64,000 bases of DNA from Yoonia sp. BS5-3 (GTDB lineage: Bacteria > Pseudomonadota > Alphaproteobacteria > Rhodobacterales > Rhodobacteraceae), in NCBI RefSeq assembly GCF_038069655.2, contig NZ_CP150951.2, positions 1,576,001 through 1,640,000 of the forward strand. Direction: 5' to 3'. Shown in pieces: positions 16,326 through 25,704 of this stretch. The notes under the pieces were generated by a model. That model saw only the letters and a list, made by a program, of their open reading frames with translations. It was not told the DNA's origin and did no database searches. Made by a program: the position numbers and the translations under genes. Numbering within the stretch: the stretch's first letter is position 1; every line of letters starts with the position of its first letter.

Positions 16326-17210
16326 TTAGTTGAGATTTGGGTTAAAACGCCGATCTGCCAACAACTTCACAGGCCCCTCACTTGTACCGGGAATTGGTGC
16401 AGGTTCAATTTCGACGGTGAGGAAGAAGTATGCTGAACTTAACGGGTCGGGAAAGTTTGGATCTAACCCGGGATCAGAGTCGATTGGCCGCAAACTGAAG
16501 CCAGACCGATGATAATTTAGATCGATCTTTGGCGTTACAATGCCCTCGGCAATCCCGGCCTCTTGATCACCCAAAATGCCTTCTGCTGTTGAGTGGTATC
16601 CTCCAAATTCAAGGTCCAGGGTCCAACTACTTTCAATGAGGGCGATGCCTGTCAGCGACTGGCAAATATCGGCTCGGACAAGTGCATCTACTTGGATGTC
16701 TGCTTGTTCGACTAGCGCATTCAAAGATGACGGGGAACGTGAAACATCACAGGGAATCTCGAATTGCGTTTCTTCAGTTCCACTTCGTTGAGTGATGTAG
16801 CACTTTGGAGCTTCCCGTTGTATCACTGTCTGATTAGAGCCTTTTCCATCATAGTCCGAATGGCAAAGTTCAGCGTTATGTATTGGCCTCGCTCCGAAAT
16901 TCGTCTGGCCGATAATACAGGTCTCATCAATCCATCCTTCGCGCGGATCATTGTACTGGTAGACAGAACCATCCCACGTCTCACCTTCGACTTCGAAGTC
17001 GAGATCATCAGCAACAATTTCGACTGAAAACGCCACTTCTCCAGGCCCATTGCACTTAGGGTGATCACCTAAAACTGTAATCGGAGCGAAATAAGTACGA
17101 GGATTGAGCCTCTCAATAAGCTCTTCAATTGTTTGTGTTGCTCCAACGTTTGGGAGAGCGAGCGAAAACAAGATAGCAAACGCGCTAATTCTGTGGCGGT
17201 ATACCTTCAA
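16326..17210 (-). CDS. Unknown secreted protein in an AT-rich patch
   Basis: 294 aa with a clear signal peptide (RHRISAFAILFSLALPNVGATQ). The mature part is acidic and contains several cysteines (for example NPRTYFAPITVLGDHPKC, DETCIIGQ, AELCHSDYD, KCYITQ), suggesting disulfides in the periplasm or outside. I recognise no family. Base composition and codon use are clearly more AT-rich than neighbouring genes (many AAT, ATT, TCA, GAA codons). It is flanked by about 230 and 315 nt without intact genes, each holding an apparent gene fragment. Recent acquisition is likely. Confidence 0.7.
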   Translation of the reverse strand: MKVYRHRISAFAILFSLALPNVGATQTIEELIERLNPRTYFAPITVLGDHPKCNGPGEVAFSVEIVADDLDFEVEGETWDGSVYQYNDPREGWIDETCIIGQTNFGARPIHNAELCHSDYDGKGSNQTVIQREAPKCYITQRSGTEETQFEIPCDVSRSPSSLNALVEQADIQVDALVRADICQSLTGIALIESSWTLDLEFGGYHSTAEGILGDQEAGIAEGIVTPKIDLNYHRSGFSLRPIDSDPGLDPNFPDPLSSAYFFLTVEIEPAPIPGTSEGPVKLLADRRFNPNLN

Positions 17211-17389
17211 AATGACCCCTTATGATGCAATGAGCGTGGTGCTGAGAAACTTCCCTGAAGTTCCAACGTAAACGCCTTCCACCCTATTCCGAGGTAGGGC
17301 GCATATCCACCGTAAAAGCATACGTCCTCTACCAAATCACTCAAGTCCAGCACAGGAAATGCCACTGCTAATGGGGCACATCTTGATGT

Positions 17390-17515
17390 TTAGCTGACAT
17401 TGGCTGCGCAGGAGAAAATGTACAGGTTGGGCTCCTTTGCGACCTTCGCCGCGATCCGCGCGAAGATGTTCTGATTTTGCGTCAATGCTGTGACGTCGAA
17501 GTCAAATACCCCTGA
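17390..17515 (-). pseudogene. Possible C-terminal gene remnant downstream of DUF2125
   Basis: About 40 open codons on the minus strand ending in TAA (17390-17392) read protein-like (FDFDVTALTQNQNIFARIAA, then KVAKEPNLYIFSC). There is no start codon. It begins just after the DUF2125 stop in a different frame. Together with the 16121-16231 fragment it brackets the unknown secreted gene. The remaining 17211-17389 shows no gene. Confidence 0.35.
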
Positions 17516-17525
17516 CCTTCGAAAC

Positions 17526-18500
17526 TTACCGCAAAACCGGCGCAGGTCCGAGCGGGAGCAGCCCCATCGACATGAACCCGTCTCGGAAGGTTAGCGGAAG
17601 CTGCAACACCCCGTCGCTGCCTGCCATTGCACCTGCCATCGTCCTGACCGTCGCCGCATTCCCCGCATCCACTGCCCCTGTGTCCACCAGCAAATCAATC
17701 AAACGCCGCCATTCAGCCGTTTCAAAGATGATCTGACCTTCGGGGATGCCCTGGGCGTCAATATCCAGCAGACCAGCGGCGCCCAGCGTAATATCGCCCC
17801 AAACCACGTTCAGGCTGCGCAGGTCAAGCGTGGTCACGGCGGGGGGCGTCCCTTCCAGGGCGAACCGGTCAAGCGGGCGGTCAAAACTGAGTTGCGCATC
17901 GGTCGTCAGGCTTGAAATCTGATCGCTCAGCCCGATCTGCCGCACCAGATCCGCAGGCAAGACCAGATCAGCAATCGCAACATCCAGACCATAGGTCTGC
18001 GCCTCTTCCTCAACGGCCGTCAGTGCCACGTCGCCACTTGCCAGCTGCATGTCCCAGCCCTGATCAGACCGCAGCAAAGCGTCTTCCATCAGGACCGAGG
18101 CCGCATCAAAACTGGCGGCCATATTCATGCGGGTGGCGGCATTCAGCTGCAAAGTAGTCGCAGCGATTTCAATGTTCTGCCCGCCAATCCGCAGGGTCTG
18201 GGTTTCGGGCAGGCTGAGGCTTAGCTGCGTGGGCTTTATACTGGGTGCGGCGAGTTGCAGATCGGGGCCATTCCATGCCCAAAATCCATCGGGCGCGGCC
18301 ACAGACAGACCCGTGATATCCAGCGAAAATTGACCCGGAAAACCGGTCACGCCCATCGCGCCGGTTTCAACCTGCCAACCGTCGCGGCGGATTTGTTCCA
18401 GGGCTTGGCGCAACCCTTCTTGCGCGCCTTTCGCAGCCGCAAACCAATATCCGCTAAACAACAACGCCAGAAACAACAGCCAAAACATCAAACGTCGCAT
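17526..18500 (-). CDS. DUF2125 protein
   Basis: 324 aa. The N-terminus has one hydrophobic helix (LMFWLLFLALLFSGYWFAA) followed by GWQVETGAMGVTGFPGQFSLDI, the typical opening of DUF2125 proteins in Alphaproteobacteria. The remainder is rich in amphipathic strands (LDLRSLNVVWGDITLGAAG), reminiscent of AsmA-like or lipid-transfer repeats, so a membrane-anchored periplasmic protein is likely. Function unknown. It follows the histidine kinase gene in the same direction with a 73-nt gap. Confidence 0.82.
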   Translation of the reverse strand: MRRLMFWLLFLALLFSGYWFAAAKGAQEGLRQALEQIRRDGWQVETGAMGVTGFPGQFSLDITGLSVAAPDGFWAWNGPDLQLAAPSIKPTQLSLSLPETQTLRIGGQNIEIAATTLQLNAATRMNMAASFDAASVLMEDALLRSDQGWDMQLASGDVALTAVEEEAQTYGLDVAIADLVLPADLVRQIGLSDQISSLTTDAQLSFDRPLDRFALEGTPPAVTTLDLRSLNVVWGDITLGAAGLLDIDAQGIPEGQIIFETAEWRRLIDLLVDTGAVDAGNAATVRTMAGAMAGSDGVLQLPLTFRDGFMSMGLLPLGPAPVLR

Positions 18501-18573
18501 CCGCGCGCTCCTCTCTTGCCACGGTGCAGATGTAGCGGCGGGGCTGGGAAAGGGCCAGTGCGATGCCCGTCTT

Positions 18574-19917
18574 TCAGGATTGCGGGGGGATTGCCGCCTT
18601 TAATGTGACGGTCGCCGCCAAACCACCCAAAGTATCGGCGCGTTCAAGACCAAGGGCGCCGTCATAGGCATGGGTCAGGTCCTTGACGATGGCCAGCCCA
18701 AGCCCGGTGCCCGGTTGCGCCGTATCCAGCCGCTGCCCGCTTTGGGTTACAAAGGCCATATCCGCCTCGGCAATACCAGATCCATCATCGGCGACGACAA
18801 TCGTCAGCAGGCCATCTTGTTCAAAGGCATTAACACGCACCTGCGTCTTGGACCATTTCACCGCATTATCCAGCAAGTTCCCGATGATTTCATCAAAATC
18901 GCTAGGCTCAATCCGGGTATGCATATCTGGGGCGATCTCGGCGATCAGGCTGCATTCGGCATTGCGCGCAAGGGCATCAAAAGCGCGTACCATGCGGTCT
19001 AAGGCGGCCGAGACATCCAAAATGACGGGCATTTCTGCCTTACCATCGGCCCGCATCCTGGCGAAAGATCGGTTCAGCTGGGCGTCCAGCCGGTCCAACG
19101 CATCAAGCGAAATCTGCATGTCGTGGCCATCTTGACGCAGCTCTTCCAGCGCGTTGCGCAAAATGGCAGAGGGGGTCTTGATCGCATGGGCCAGATCCGC
19201 CGCTTGCCTGCGGGATCGGTGTGATATCTCGCGGTTGCGTTCCAGCAAGCTATTGATGTCATTGACCAAAGGAACAACTTCGGTTGGGTATTCGGCAATA
19301 TCCAGACCATCCTCGCCCTGCCATCTGCGGGCCACATCACGGCGCAGGGCGTTCAGCGGGCGCAGGACCAACGTAACCTGCAGCAAGGCGCCAAAGACGC
19401 CAACCGCCGCAACGACACCAAAGGTCACCAGCAGATTGCGGCGAAACAAGGTCTGATTGTCCTGCAAACGCTGCAAGGATGAGGCGACCTGCACATACCA
19501 GCTTTGACCATCGTCAAACTGCAAGAGCCGCCCGATATTGCGCACGGTCTGCCCGTCGGGCATGCGCAAACTGCGGTTTTCTTGCGCATCATCGGGTTGG
19601 GCAATGACAGGCAGGCGCATATCCTGCAATGAAGGCGAGGCAAGAACAGAACCATCAGGGGCCTGAATTTGCCAGTATTCACCGGAAAACGGGCGCTGAA
19701 AGTCGGGATCAGTGATCCGGCGCGCCAGCATATCCGGCGTCGTCCGATAGGTTTCAACGACGGCAATCACCACTTCATGGCGACGTTCGAGCATGGCATC
19801 GAAACTCTGCTCGGTCTGGCGCAAGCCAAGCGATGCAAGACCCGTGATACCGAGCGCAATGATTACGATCGCAGACAGAATGCCGCCCACGACAGCGCGG
19901 GCGCGCAAAGACTTCAT
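18574..19917 (-). CDS. Sensor histidine kinase, PhoQ-like
   Basis: 447 aa membrane kinase. Two transmembrane helices (roughly residues 9-32 and 158-182) bracket a periplasmic sensor of about 125 residues. A HAMP-like linker (RPLNALRRDVARR) follows, then an H-box DLAHAIKTPSAIL, N-box NLLDNAVKWSK, and G-boxes VVADDGSGIAEAD and GTGLGLAIVKDL. The AHAIKTP H-box and periplasmic domain resemble the PhoQ group. Its start overlaps the regulator gene stop by ATGA, so the two form one operon. The signal is unknown. Confidence 0.9.
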   Translation of the reverse strand: MKSLRARAVVGGILSAIVIIALGITGLASLGLRQTEQSFDAMLERRHEVVIAVVETYRTTPDMLARRITDPDFQRPFSGEYWQIQAPDGSVLASPSLQDMRLPVIAQPDDAQENRSLRMPDGQTVRNIGRLLQFDDGQSWYVQVASSLQRLQDNQTLFRRNLLVTFGVVAAVGVFGALLQVTLVLRPLNALRRDVARRWQGEDGLDIAEYPTEVVPLVNDINSLLERNREISHRSRRQAADLAHAIKTPSAILRNALEELRQDGHDMQISLDALDRLDAQLNRSFARMRADGKAEMPVILDVSAALDRMVRAFDALARNAECSLIAEIAPDMHTRIEPSDFDEIIGNLLDNAVKWSKTQVRVNAFEQDGLLTIVVADDGSGIAEADMAFVTQSGQRLDTAQPGTGLGLAIVKDLTHAYDGALGLERADTLGGLAATVTLKAAIPPQS

Positions 19918-20576
19918 GCAGCGGCCTTGATCACATAACCGCGGCCGCGGACTGTCTCGATCAGCTCAGTGCCCAGCTTTTTCCTAAGCCGGTTCACAAA
20001 GACCGCAATCGTATTGGAATCCCGGTCACCATCATATTGATAGATATGTTCTGACAGCTCCATCCGGGACACCAGACGGCCCGCGTTGTGGAACAGATAA
20101 GACAGCACCGCGATTTCCTGCGATGTCAGGCTCGCGGGCACACCTGATACCAGCACCTGATTGCTGCGGGTATCAAACATGACATTATCCTTTGAAAACA
20201 CAGGGCTGGCGCGCCCTGCTTGGCGGCGGATCATGGCGCGGACCCGGGCGGATAATTCAGGCATATGGAACGGTTTGACCAGATAATCATCAGCCCCCGC
20301 ATCCAGCCCATCCACCCGCTCAGACCAGCCATCCCGGGCCGTCAGCAACATCACCGGGGTCTGCACCCCATTGCCGCGCCAGTGTTTGAGCACAGTGATA
20401 CCATCCCGATGAGGCAGGCCGATATCCAGGATGATCATGTCATAAGGTTCAGTTTCACCCAGAAATTGGGCTTCTGTCCCATCCCTCGCAATATCGACAA
20501 CGCGACCCTCCGAGGTGAGGACATTTTTGATTTGTTGAGCAATAACCTGCTCGTCTTCGGCAACAAGAATACGCAT
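19914..20576 (-). CDS. OmpR/PhoP-family response regulator
   Basis: 220 aa. The receiver domain has the acidic pair E7/D8, phospho-acceptor D51 (IILDIGLP), the T/S in LLTARD and the K of DDYLVKPF. The winged-helix DNA-binding domain ends in RLRKKLGTELIETVRGRGYVI. Partner of the adjoining kinase and first gene of the operon. The sequence looks PhoP-like, but the regulon cannot be told from this window. Confidence 0.93.
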   Translation of the reverse strand: MRILVAEDEQVIAQQIKNVLTSEGRVVDIARDGTEAQFLGETEPYDMIILDIGLPHRDGITVLKHWRGNGVQTPVMLLTARDGWSERVDGLDAGADDYLVKPFHMPELSARVRAMIRRQAGRASPVFSKDNVMFDTRSNQVLVSGVPASLTSQEIAVLSYLFHNAGRLVSRMELSEHIYQYDGDRDSNTIAVFVNRLRKKLGTELIETVRGRGYVIKAAA

Positions 20577-20715
20577 GACTTAAGGTTAATAAGGTGCCAT
20601 GGCGTAAGTTTGACCACTTTACGTCGGATGGCAGCAGAGTTGGGGCAATCGCGTGACGCTAAAATGCATGTTGCGCCGCAATTGAGGCGCGCCTGACTTA
20701 AAAGTTAAGAAAGTG

Positions 20716-20898
20716 TTAATCGTCCTGCGGGTCAGCCAACGGCATGCTGTCTGTCAGCCTGTCCAGGATATCGTCCACTTTCGGAAAGCGTTCACTGCAT
20801 GGTCCCGCATCATTGTCATTGGCCGGGTGACGGGTTTGATCAGACTCTTTGTCATTGCTTGAAAAAGCGTCTTCCAAAGTGAACTGGCGGACCGGCAT
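20716..20898 (-). CDS. Small acidic unknown protein
   Basis: 60 aa (MPVRQFTLEDAFSSNDKESD start, DILDRLTDSMPLADPQDD end), rich in Asp/Glu/Ser and without signal or membrane segment. The ATG at 20898 has GGAG nine nt upstream; a TTG 21 nt earlier is an alternative. A 13-bp palindrome (GGCCGC-A-GCGGCC, 20924-20936) lies in its leader and could be an operator. It lies upstream of the two-component genes in the same direction, separated by 139 nt. I recognise no family. Confidence 0.55.
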   Translation of the reverse strand: MPVRQFTLEDAFSSNDKESDQTRHPANDNDAGPCSERFPKVDDILDRLTDSMPLADPQDD

Positions 20899-21270
20899 GA
20901 TACAAAACTCCGAACTCAATCTTGGCCGCAGCGGCCTAATTGTGTGCTTTCCTCAATGCTTCATTAACTTTTTTATGAAGCGGGTAATGTGAACCCAACA
21001 CAAACAATTTGTTCATATTGCGTTTATGATGGGGTGAAACTGGTACAGATGGCCATGTTTCGCCCTTATTTCATTGAAAATCAGGCCGTTAAAAAATGTC
21101 GATATTTTTTCGCGGTGCGGAATCTCAGCCCCGAATCCCCTGGAACTTGGCGTAAATAAGGCAGATTCCTTACAATCACCAATTGATGCCCTACAGCCAT
21201 GGGGCGAACGCGAATCGTTCCATCTGATATGATTGACATGGGCAGGGCCCCCGTCCACGCTTTGGGCGTT
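20899..21270 (+). other. Divergent intergenic region, AT-rich, no gene
   Basis: 372 nt between the small acidic gene (leftward) and the AMP-ligase gene (rightward). It holds the palindrome at 20924-20936 and an AT-rich stretch around 20958-21030 with an imperfect AACAATTTGTT inverted motif. It presumably contains both promoters, but I cannot fix -35/-10 boxes with confidence. The ligase frame stays open upstream to 21199 but lacks conserved residues there. Confidence 0.5.
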
Positions 21271-22914
21271 ATGCTACAAAAACGGTCCGATATCTCTGCA
21301 ACGCGGGATGCGTTTTCGTGGGCGATCCCCACTCGCTTTAATATTGGCGTCGATATCTGCGATAGGGTGGCCAGGGAAAAGCCCGATGCGCTGGCGCTGG
21401 TCGATATCGACGCGGATGGGCACGCGACCGATTATCACTTTGAAGGGCTGCGCAAGCTGTCGAACCAATGGGCGCATGTCTTGTCGGGGCAATGCCAGCC
21501 AGGTGACCGGATTGCGGTGCTTCTGCCGCAATGTGTCCAAACGGCCATTGCCCATATCGCGATCAGCAAGATGGGATGCATCGCGCTGCCACTGTTTACA
21601 TTGTTTGGGCCAGAGGCGCTGCACCACAGGCTGGCCGATTCCGAGGCACGCGCGGTGATCACAGACGCACGGGGCGCGGCGCAATTGGCGTCACTGCGCA
21701 GCGCGCTGCCTGATTTGCAGACCGTGTTCTCAATCGATGGGGGCGCGGGCGCGGACATCGACCGCCCGCGCAAAGCGGCGCCAACTGATTTCACACCGGT
21801 CGCCACATTGGCCGATGATCCTGCGATCCTGATCTATACATCCGGGACAACAGGGGCACCCAAAGGGGCGCTGCATGCGCATAGGGTCCTGCTGGGGCAT
21901 CTGCCAGGGGTCGAGATGAGCCATGATTTCTTTCCGCAGCCCGGTGATAAGATCTGGACGCCCGCCGACTGGGCCTGGATCGGTGGGCTGCTTGACGTGC
22001 TGATGCCCGCCTTGCACCACGCTGTGCCGGTCGTGGCCTGCCGGTTTGCTAAGTTCACCGGCAAAGCGGCCTTTGATCTGATCCGCGCGCAGGGCATCAC
22101 CAACGCCTTCTTGCCGCCCACAGCGCTGAAATTGATGCGGCTGGAAACGCCTGATCATCCGGTACCCATGCGGTCCGTCGCCAGCGGGGGTGAGACATTG
22201 GGAAAAGAGCTGATCGCCTGGGGCCAAAAAGTCTTTGGGACCACGATCAACGAATTTTACGGGCAGACGGAATGCAATATGATTGTCTCGTCCTGCGCAG
22301 CGCTTGAACCGGCAGAGCCGGGGGTGATGGGCTTTGCCGTGCCCGGACATATCGTTGAGATCATGGATGATACCGGTCGCATTTGTCAGACTGATGAAGA
22401 AGGCAATATCGCCGTGCGCGGACCTGACCCGGTGATGTTCCTGAGATATTGGAACCAGCCGGGGGCGACGGCGAAGAAATTCATCACCAGCGGCGGACAT
22501 GACTGGCTCTTGACTGGCGATAAGGGGGCCAAAACAACCAGCGGGCGGATCCGGTTTATCGGGCGCGATGATGATATCATCAGCTCGGGCGGATACCGGA
22601 TCGGCCCGGCCGAGATCGAAGACTGCCTGCTAACCCATCCAGCCGTCCAACTCGCCGGTGTTGTGGGGCAGCCCGACCCGATCAGGGGATCAATCGTGGC
22701 CGCATTTATTCAGCTGGCGGCGGGCTTTGTGGGCTCTGATCAATTGGCAAAAGACATCGCCGGACATGTGAAAGCACGGCTGGCGGCCTATGAATATCCC
22801 CGCGTGATCCGCTTTATCGATGACATGCCCATGACAACGACAGGCAAGATCATCCGGGCCAACCTGCGGGACCGTGCCGCGCAGGACGCGACGGAACCCG
22901 GCCCAAAGGTTTGA
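21271..22914 (+). CDS. AMP-dependent acyl-CoA synthetase
   Basis: 547 aa adenylate-forming ligase joining a carboxylic acid to CoA. The phosphate-binding loop is LIYTSGTTGAPKGALHAH, the acetyl-CoA-synthetase-like YGQTE motif is present (NEFYGQTECNM), a hinge region GRDDDIISSGGYRIGPAEIE is intact, and the catalytic Lys lies in TTTGKIIRANLRD. Start MLQKRSDISATRDAFSWAIP fits the family's medium/short-chain (AcsM-like) opening. Followed 45 nt later by a flavin dehydrogenase and probably cotranscribed. The acid substrate is not evident. Confidence 0.88.
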   Translation: MLQKRSDISATRDAFSWAIPTRFNIGVDICDRVAREKPDALALVDIDADGHATDYHFEGLRKLSNQWAHVLSGQCQPGDRIAVLLPQCVQTAIAHIAISKMGCIALPLFTLFGPEALHHRLADSEARAVITDARGAAQLASLRSALPDLQTVFSIDGGAGADIDRPRKAAPTDFTPVATLADDPAILIYTSGTTGAPKGALHAHRVLLGHLPGVEMSHDFFPQPGDKIWTPADWAWIGGLLDVLMPALHHAVPVVACRFAKFTGKAAFDLIRAQGITNAFLPPTALKLMRLETPDHPVPMRSVASGGETLGKELIAWGQKVFGTTINEFYGQTECNMIVSSCAALEPAEPGVMGFAVPGHIVEIMDDTGRICQTDEEGNIAVRGPDPVMFLRYWNQPGATAKKFITSGGHDWLLTGDKGAKTTSGRIRFIGRDDDIISSGGYRIGPAEIEDCLLTHPAVQLAGVVGQPDPIRGSIVAAFIQLAAGFVGSDQLAKDIAGHVKARLAAYEYPRVIRFIDDMPMTTTGKIIRANLRDRAAQDATEPGPKV

Positions 22915-22959
22915 CAAGCCGCGTCAATCAGCAAAACTGCAGCGCGGGAGGATCAGATC

Positions 22960-24603
22960 ATGCAAAGCGACGTTGTGATAATCGGGGCCGGTTTGGCGGG
23001 GCTTGTGGCCGCTCATGCCCTGATCGAGCAAGGCAAAACCGTCACGATCCTTGATCAAGAAGGGCGGCAAAACCTTGGCGGGCAGGCGTTCTGGTCGCTG
23101 GGCGGGCTGATGATGATCGACACGCCCGAACAGCGGCGGATGCGGGTGCGTGACAGTCTGGCTTTGGCCACAAATGACTGGATGGGCGCCGCCCAATTTG
23201 ACAGACCCGAGGATCACTGGCCCCGTGCATGGGCCGAGGCCTATCTGGATTTCGCAGCGGGCGAGATGCGGCCGTGGCTGCACGGGCTGGGCATGCGCTG
23301 GTTCCCGGTTGTTGGCTGGGCCGAGCGGGGCGGCAGTTTTGCCGATGGGCACGGAAATTCTTTGCCGCGGTTTCACATCACATGGGGGACCGGTCCGGGC
23401 GTTCTGAAACCTTTCGAAGACCGGGCGATTGAGGCTGAAAAAACCGGTAAACTTCAATTCGGGTTTCGGCACCGGGTGACGGGGTTTGAGATCAGCAATG
23501 GGCAAATCCGCGGGATCAGTGGTGATATTCTGGCCGAAGACAATGCCATGCGCGGGGCCGCAACAAACCGCGATGTGATTGATCAGTTCACGCTTCAGGC
23601 GGATCGGGTGATCGTGACCTCTGGCGGCATTGGCGGCAATTTCGATCTGGTGCGGCGGAACTGGGATGCGTCAAAATCGGGGCCGCTGCCTGACAAAATG
23701 GTCTCGGGCGTGCCAGAGCATGTGGATGGGCTTTTGCTGGATATCCTGCAAGACGCCGGGGGGCAGCTGATCAACACAGACCGGATGTGGCATTATACAG
23801 AAGGGGTGCAAAACTGGGATCCGATCTGGCCCAAACATGGGATACGGATTCTGCCAGGGCCATCCTCGATGTGGTTTGATGCAACGGGCGACAGGCTGCC
23901 TGCGCCCTGTATGCCCGGTTTTGACACGATGGCCACCTTGCATGAAATTTGCAGACGGGGGCATGACCACACCTGGTTCGTACTGACGCAAAAGATCATC
24001 GAAAAGGAATTTGCGCTTTCGGGGTCCGAACAGAACCCGGACCTGACCGGGGGTAAATGGGGCGGCGTTCTTAAAGAACGGCTTGGCAAAGGCGCGACAA
24101 CAGCTGTTGAGGCGTTCAAGGACAAAGGTGCTGATTTTGTTGTGGCGGATGATTTCGACACGCTGGTTGCCGGGATGAATGACCTGGGCGGGGGGCTCAT
24201 TGACCCTGCTAGGCTGCGCGCACAGATCAATGCGCGCGATGCGCAGATTGATAATCCTTTCACCAAGGATGCGCAGATCGCTGCGATCCGCACCGCCCGG
24301 AACTATCTGGGCGATAAACTGATCCGCACAGCCAAACCCCATAAAATACTGGACCCCGCGCATGGGCCGCTGATTGCGGTGAAACTGCATGTGGTCACAC
24401 GCAAGACGCTGGGCGGCATTCATACCGATCTGGACGGGCGGGTCTTTGCGCCGGGTGGTACCATCATCGACGGGCTTTTTGCAGCAGGCGAGGCCGCTGG
24501 CTTTGGCGGCGGTGGGTATCATGGCAACAATGCACTTGAGGGGACGTTTCTGGGCGGCTGCATCCATTCAGGGCGCCGCGCCGGGCGGGCCGCGGCTGGG
24601 TAA
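22960..24603 (+). CDS. FAD-binding dehydrogenase (fumarate reductase / KstD-like)
   Basis: 547 aa flavoprotein. An N-terminal dinucleotide fold (VVIIGAGLAGLVAAHALIEQ) and an acidic strand end (ILDQEGRQNLGGQAFWSLGG) lead in. The C-terminal FAD segment GLFAAGEAAGFGGGGYHGNN matches the fumarate-reductase flavoprotein / 3-ketosteroid dehydrogenase superfamily. GGAGG-like sequence precedes the ATG. It probably oxidises or reduces a C-C bond next to a carbonyl or thioester. Pairing with the acyl-CoA ligase suggests an acyl-CoA or lipid substrate, which is inference. Confidence 0.83.
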   Translation: MQSDVVIIGAGLAGLVAAHALIEQGKTVTILDQEGRQNLGGQAFWSLGGLMMIDTPEQRRMRVRDSLALATNDWMGAAQFDRPEDHWPRAWAEAYLDFAAGEMRPWLHGLGMRWFPVVGWAERGGSFADGHGNSLPRFHITWGTGPGVLKPFEDRAIEAEKTGKLQFGFRHRVTGFEISNGQIRGISGDILAEDNAMRGAATNRDVIDQFTLQADRVIVTSGGIGGNFDLVRRNWDASKSGPLPDKMVSGVPEHVDGLLLDILQDAGGQLINTDRMWHYTEGVQNWDPIWPKHGIRILPGPSSMWFDATGDRLPAPCMPGFDTMATLHEICRRGHDHTWFVLTQKIIEKEFALSGSEQNPDLTGGKWGGVLKERLGKGATTAVEAFKDKGADFVVADDFDTLVAGMNDLGGGLIDPARLRAQINARDAQIDNPFTKDAQIAAIRTARNYLGDKLIRTAKPHKILDPAHGPLIAVKLHVVTRKTLGGIHTDLDGRVFAPGGTIIDGLFAAGEAAGFGGGGYHGNNALEGTFLGGCIHSGRRAGRAAAG

Positions 24604-24622
24604 ATTTTGAAAAATTCTGGCT

Positions 24623-24644
24623 GAATGTGTCCCAGCGCACATTC
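24623..24644. promoter_or_regulatory. Palindromic candidate operator before the prenyltransferase-like gene
   Basis: GAATGTG-N8-CACATTC, a 22-bp site with perfect 7-bp arms, lies 58 nt before the ATG at 24703. The layout fits a dimeric Crp/Fnr-type regulator, and one is encoded two genes downstream. It is not a canonical CRP or FNR box. Confidence 0.4.
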
Positions 24645-24702
24645 GCGTGTCGGCTGGTTAACGTAAGGTTTCAGCAACGTCACGCTGCCAGGAGTTTTCC
24701 CG

Positions 24703-25683
24703 ATGTTTGCCTTTGCCCCCGCCTATCCGTCCCGCACTGATCTGGACTGGTGCTGGTATCTGCGCAAGCAAGGCGCGATGGGCGAAGCGGTTGAGCGTAT
24801 TTTGCACGATATCGGTGTGATGAACCCCGGCGGTTGGGCCGACTGGAAAGCCAGCACGTTGACCAATACCGGCGCGCCTGTGGCCATGAACTTTACCTAT
24901 GATAAATCGGCGCTTGAGCTGACCACCGAAGTGGCTGATCCCGGTGATGATCCCACAAACCGTGTCAGCCATGTTTGCGCCTTGCTTGAACGGTTGGGTG
25001 GCACAGCGCCGTCCGCTGCGCTGCGCGACGTCATCAGCACCGCCCAGAGCGAGGCAAACTTGCGCTACGGTGCGCGGCTTGGCCTTCGGAAAAGTAAAAC
25101 AGATTTGCAGACAACGCTTTATGCCGAATTGCCTGCCGCGGCGGCTGATCTGTCGGGGCTCATGTCATCCGTCAATTTCAAACCCGTGCTTGATGATCTG
25201 GGCGATGCGGCACGCACGACAATGCTTGGCTTTAATGGGACGACTGGGCAGGTGACGCTTTATTGGCTCGTTGAAGATGCGGATCGTTCGGTGCTGCCAA
25301 AGTTGACGGCACCCACAGATGTAGACCCACAATCATTGTCGGCGACCATCGACAAAATTGCCGAAGGCACGCCTGCCGATGCGCTGCCTTGCCGCAAAAT
25401 GGGCTTCAGCTATGCAGCAACAGGGCCTGATGCGGCACCTGAGCTGTCGCTTTATTTCTCAGCTCAGGGGCTGTTTGGCAACGACGCCGCGATTGAAAAG
25501 CGGGTCAAATCATGCAGCGCTGATCGGCTGATTGGTTATTCGCAACTGATGGAGATCCTCAACCCGGCCCCGCGCGGTCAGACCCACCATGGTCTGATCA
25601 CGATGACCGGACAAAAAAACACAAGCCCGGCGCTTTCGATCAGTGTCGCGGCCGCATATCACTGCCCGTTCGAAACGATGTAG
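24703..25683 (+). CDS. Candidate ABBA-fold aromatic prenyltransferase
   Basis: 326 aa soluble protein without signal or membrane segments; AGGAG precedes the ATG. By eye the central and C-terminal strands line up with recalled NphB/Orf2-type prenyltransferases: TMLGFNGTTGQVTLYWLVED against NphB MTSMDYKKRQVNLYF, then CRKMGFSYA...PELSLYFSAQ against CKRSFSVYP...IDRLCFAVI, and a closing ISVAAAYH against KLGAYYH. Repeated beta-beta segments ending in L-Y-x suggest the ABBA barrel. If right, it would move an isoprenyl group onto an aromatic ring. There is no close named family, so this remains an inference. Next genes: 33-aa peptide and Crp/Fnr regulator. Confidence 0.45.
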   Translation: MFAFAPAYPSRTDLDWCWYLRKQGAMGEAVERILHDIGVMNPGGWADWKASTLTNTGAPVAMNFTYDKSALELTTEVADPGDDPTNRVSHVCALLERLGGTAPSAALRDVISTAQSEANLRYGARLGLRKSKTDLQTTLYAELPAAAADLSGLMSSVNFKPVLDDLGDAARTTMLGFNGTTGQVTLYWLVEDADRSVLPKLTAPTDVDPQSLSATIDKIAEGTPADALPCRKMGFSYAATGPDAAPELSLYFSAQGLFGNDAAIEKRVKSCSADRLIGYSQLMEILNPAPRGQTHHGLITMTGQKNTSPALSISVAAAYHCPFETM

Positions 25684-25704
25684 TGACACGATCGTCCCTG
25701 GTGG

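Noticed and set aside
21730..24567. Several long minus-strand frames opposite the acyl-CoA ligase and the flavin dehydrogenase
   Set aside because: All are antisense to genes with intact motifs; third-position GC bias fits the plus-strand genes.
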